Source of the DNA: Roseiarcus sp035606915
Lineage (GTDB): Bacteria > Pseudomonadota > Alphaproteobacteria > Rhizobiales > Beijerinckiaceae
NCBI GenBank assembly: GCA_035606915.1
Contig: DATNDU010000032.1
Coordinates: 15,201-79,200, forward strand
Length of the DNA stretch: 64,000 nucleotides
Direction of reading: 5' to 3'
This document shows positions 61,920 through 64,000 of the stretch, one piece after another (the stretch's first letter is position 1; every line of letters begins with the position of its first letter). A program made the position numbers and the translations under genes. Below the pieces are notes generated by a model. It did no database searches. It had not been told where the DNA came from and saw only the letters and a program-made list of their open reading frames with translations.

Positions 61920-62640
61920 TCATAGTCGGGTGTTCTCATTTGCCGGGCTCCGTGGTCCGCCTCCCGGCTCGACCGCATGCCCTTCGTCCGTGAACCGCCT
62001 GATCTCATCGTGATCCGGGTTGCCCTTCACCACCCCGCTCGCCTGCCCGAGCCCCAGTTCCGCCCGCGCCTCGGCGACAGTCTTGATGCCAGCCCCGACC
62101 AGGATCGCGATCGTCTGCGCCTGTTCGAGCGGATCGACCGCGTCGTCGCCGACCCAGAAGAACTCCAAATCAGGTTCGCCGAAGCTGAGCCCGATCACCC
62201 GGTCGAGCAGCCTCTTCACCCAAGCCTTCAGCGGCACCAGCCCTTCCGTCGCCGCCTGCGTGCGCAGCGTCTGCGACGTCGCGCGATTGACTTGGGTGAC
62301 GAAGGCGGAGGCAGGAACCGAGAAGGCGTAGCAGATCAGCCGCGCCAGCCATTCGTCGTACAAACCCTTCAGCGGCGGCTGGCGCGCCTCGGCCGGATCG
62401 TCCAGTTGAGCGCGGGGATCTGATCCTTGCGCGTCGCGATCACCGTGCGCAGCAGCGGCAGCGCGTCGGCGAGCGTGCGTAATTCGCCGAACGACGGCAG
62501 ATTGTCCGAACGCGGCACATGGTTGATGTCGAGGCCGAGGGTATAGTCCCATTGTCGCCCCTTCACTTCCGGCGGTTCCTGGGAAACCAGCGGTTGTTGC
62601 GGCCCGAACCAGCTTTCGGGGCCGACCCCGGTGACGACAG
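61920..62640 (-). pseudogene. Portal copy B: portal with internal deletion and cassette remnant
   Basis: It keeps the portal N-terminal region (GPESWFGPQQPLVSQEPPE, PRSDNLPSFGELRTLADALP, ALNWTIRPR), then jumps in a different frame to RRPPLKGLYDEWLARLICYA, deleting about 280 residues. It continues to the end of the core and the linker (GNPDHDEIRRFTDEGHAVEP). The tail is cut short (ENTRL, stop), and in another frame a short toxin-like end (DYDGHGTPRPYERFTKM) follows. A remnant immunity-like gene comes next. Confidence 0.8.
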
Positions 62641-62647
62641 GCTTTCC

Positions 62648-62962
62648 TCAGCCCTGAGAATCCAGCGCTGACACCACGACATCCCTAATTAGCCGGAGGG
62701 CCATTTTCGGCCCGTCGTCCTTCTTCCATACGAAATGCAGGTGACCATCCTCGAACAATCTGGCGAGATCACGTGGGCTTGGCTCCTCCGAAAGCTGCTT
62801 ATCTATGAACGCGAGAAGCGACTTCTTGTCCCCGTCGGTCAGGTGTTGCGCGGCCTGCAAATAGGGATCGGACTGTTCGACTGATGCCTGTGCTTGACCG
62901 GCTGTTTGCTCCGCGCCCAGTGCCAACCAGCGAAGAAACAGGAGAAATGGATCAGTATTCAT
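62648..62962 (-). CDS. Putative immunity protein for the RNase A-like toxin
   Basis: A 104-residue, mostly helical, acidic protein (TDPFLLFLRWLALGAEQTAG, QAAQHLTDGDKKSLLAFIDK, FEDGHLHFVWKKDDGPKMAL). It begins 42 bp after the end of the RNase A-like toxin domain of portal copy A. Genes in this position encode the specific inhibitor in CdiA/Rhs loci. The frame is intact although the toxin is broken, which is how a retained immunity gene would look. The family is not recognised. Confidence 0.55.
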   Translation of the reverse strand: MNTDPFLLFLRWLALGAEQTAGQAQASVEQSDPYLQAAQHLTDGDKKSLLAFIDKQLSEEPSPRDLARLFEDGHLHFVWKKDDGPKMALRLIRDVVVSALDSQG

Positions 62963-63004
62963 GTCGGCCTCATCAATCGCTTACAAGCGAATTTCGCCCG
63001 GGTT

Positions 63005-64000
63005 TTAATTCAGAGGATACGCGGTACGGACGGCATAGCCTGTGGGGCTAGATGAGTCATGCACTATATACACACCTACAGAGTAAGTTGGCCGAATCGT
63101 AGGGACACCGCTGTCATCCAACACAATCGCTTCTTTCCGGTTGGGTATCCAAACCGACTCTCAAGCCAAGCGTCGTCCACGGCGCCGCTTGCGACCGAAT
63201 CCACGACAGCCGACGACCCGTCTAAAACTCGGTTTATGAAGTTATCTGCGTCCGAGAGAGTTGAAAAGCTACCAGTTGCTCTGTAGAAATCTTGGAAAGC
63301 GTCTGCCGCGCAGGTACCGCGGCTTCAGCCTTCAGAGACTCATCGGTGCGACCGACATGTCTATCTAGGGTATGCCCACCTCGCTTTTCCTCGACCGCCA
63401 AATTAACGGTGTAGGTGCGCGATCTATCCGCCGCCGGTTGGATTGACGAATGGCCTGGCTTGTTTTGCGCTTCATCCGTCCCCGGCTCGACCGCATGCCC
63501 AGCATCCGTGAACCGCCCTGCCTCATCATGATACGGGTTGAACTTGGCGACCCCGTTCGCCTGCCCGAGCCCCAGTTCCGCCCTTGCCTCGGCAACCGTC
63601 TTGACGCCGGCCGCGACCAAAATCGAAATCGTCTTCGCCTGCTCCAGCGGATCGACCGCATCGTCGCCGACCCAGAAGAACTCCAAATCAGGTTCTCCGA
63701 AGCTGAGCCCGATCACCCGGTCGAGCAGCCTCTTCGCCCAGGCCTTCAGCGGCACGAGACCTTCGGTCGCCGCCTGCGTGCGCAGCGTCTGCGACGTCGC
63801 GCGATTGACTTGGGTGACGAAGGCGGAGGCCGGCACGGAGAAGGCGTAGCAGATCAGCCGCGCCAACCATTCATCGTAGAGGTCCTTTAGCGGCGGCTGG
63901 CGGGTCTCCGTCAGCTTGAACTCCGCCGGCATGAACTTGACCATGCGTCGGCGAGCCAGATTGCCTGACATCAGCGCGTCGAAATAGTCCTGGAACTGCC
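63005..64000 (-). pseudogene. Portal copy A with RNase A-like C-terminal toxin domain (frameshifted; continues past the right edge)
   Basis: From the edge it reads as portal (QFQDYFDALMSGNLARRRMV, FVTQVNRATSQTLRTQAATE), then the linker (FNPYHDEAGRFTDAGHAVEP), a spacer, then EKRGGHTLDRHVGRTDESLK. Two frameshifts (about 63295-63312 and 63130-63140) separate three pieces that together rebuild a bacterial RNase A toxin domain (CdiA-CT type): GGHT/RHVGR start, ATGSFSTLSDADNFINRVL middle, TYSVGVYIVHDSSSPTGYAV and RTAYPLN end. From memory, the His, Arg and Thr-x-Tyr of the CdiA-CT tetrad are all present. A candidate immunity gene follows. Sequencing error could mimic the frameshifts. Confidence 0.75.

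Noticed and set aside
63059..63286. A 75-codon plus-strand frame at the right end
   Set aside because: It is antisense to the reconstructed RNase A-like domain, which explains the sequence better.
1..64000. tRNA or rRNA genes
   Set aside because: I saw no cloverleaf-like sequence or rRNA core motif on either strand by eye.

Overview
The window reads as chromosomal DNA of a high-GC alphaproteobacterium, most likely of the order Hyphomicrobiales (Rhizobiales). The support is indirect: XylF/XylH with a single-domain XylG ATPase, PtsP (GAF + EI), a clade-typical L32, a DUF2934 protein, a PQQ-catabolism-type transporter cluster and dispersed GC-rich palindromes. The transporter cluster would suit a methylotroph-like or alcohol-oxidising member, but no dehydrogenase is in view, so that is inference.

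Layout, left to right. 1-4545: an exopolysaccharide export locus (initiating sugar-phosphate transferase, GT4 glycosyltransferase, outer-membrane export lipoprotein; divergently a Wzz/GumC co-polymerase with a degenerate kinase-like tail). 4639-14432: a long minus-strand run with nitrate/taurine-type ABC transporter parts, an ABC-2 permease/ATPase, a YVTN beta-propeller and a periplasmic binding protein of the PQQ-dependent alcohol-catabolism type, then a CRTAC1-like protein and a di-heme cytochrome c. 14563-19074: LacI-type regulator and xylose-type transporter XylF-XylH-XylG. 19116-22097: polA. 22101-25704: MFS transporter, methyltransferase, flavin oxidoreductase and a divergent TetR regulator. 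25844-48170: mostly housekeeping genes (LemA/TPM block, DD-carboxypeptidase, htpG, ptsP, prfA, hrcA, ppdK, NUDIX, PHP, rpmF, amidase, creA, purD, fmt, ybgC). A decayed SRAP/YedK gene lies between prfA and hrcA.

48323-64000: part of a siphovirus- or gene-transfer-agent-like prophage, transcribed right to left: capsid, head-tail connector, HK97 gp10-like protein, tail terminator, tail tube, tail-assembly chaperones joined by a probable -1 frameshift, a short tape measure, and a tail fibre. The tail-tip genes expected after the tape measure are missing. No integrase, terminase or protease lies inside the window.

The most striking content is inside this prophage. The portal gene is present five times (one intact, one running off the right edge, three broken). 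The copies share a portal core and a linker with an HDE-x-x-x-F-T signature, then diverge into unrelated C-terminal tails. Three are followed by an unrelated small gene or gene remnant. One tail reconstructs as an RNase A-like toxin domain of the CdiA-CT type, broken by two frameshifts. The intact copy has a short C-terminal domain whose stop codon overlaps the next start in ATGA. This is the architecture of a polymorphic toxin/immunity system with silent cassettes (as in Rhs or CdiA loci), but carried on a phage portal protein. I consider it the best candidate for an undescribed system here.
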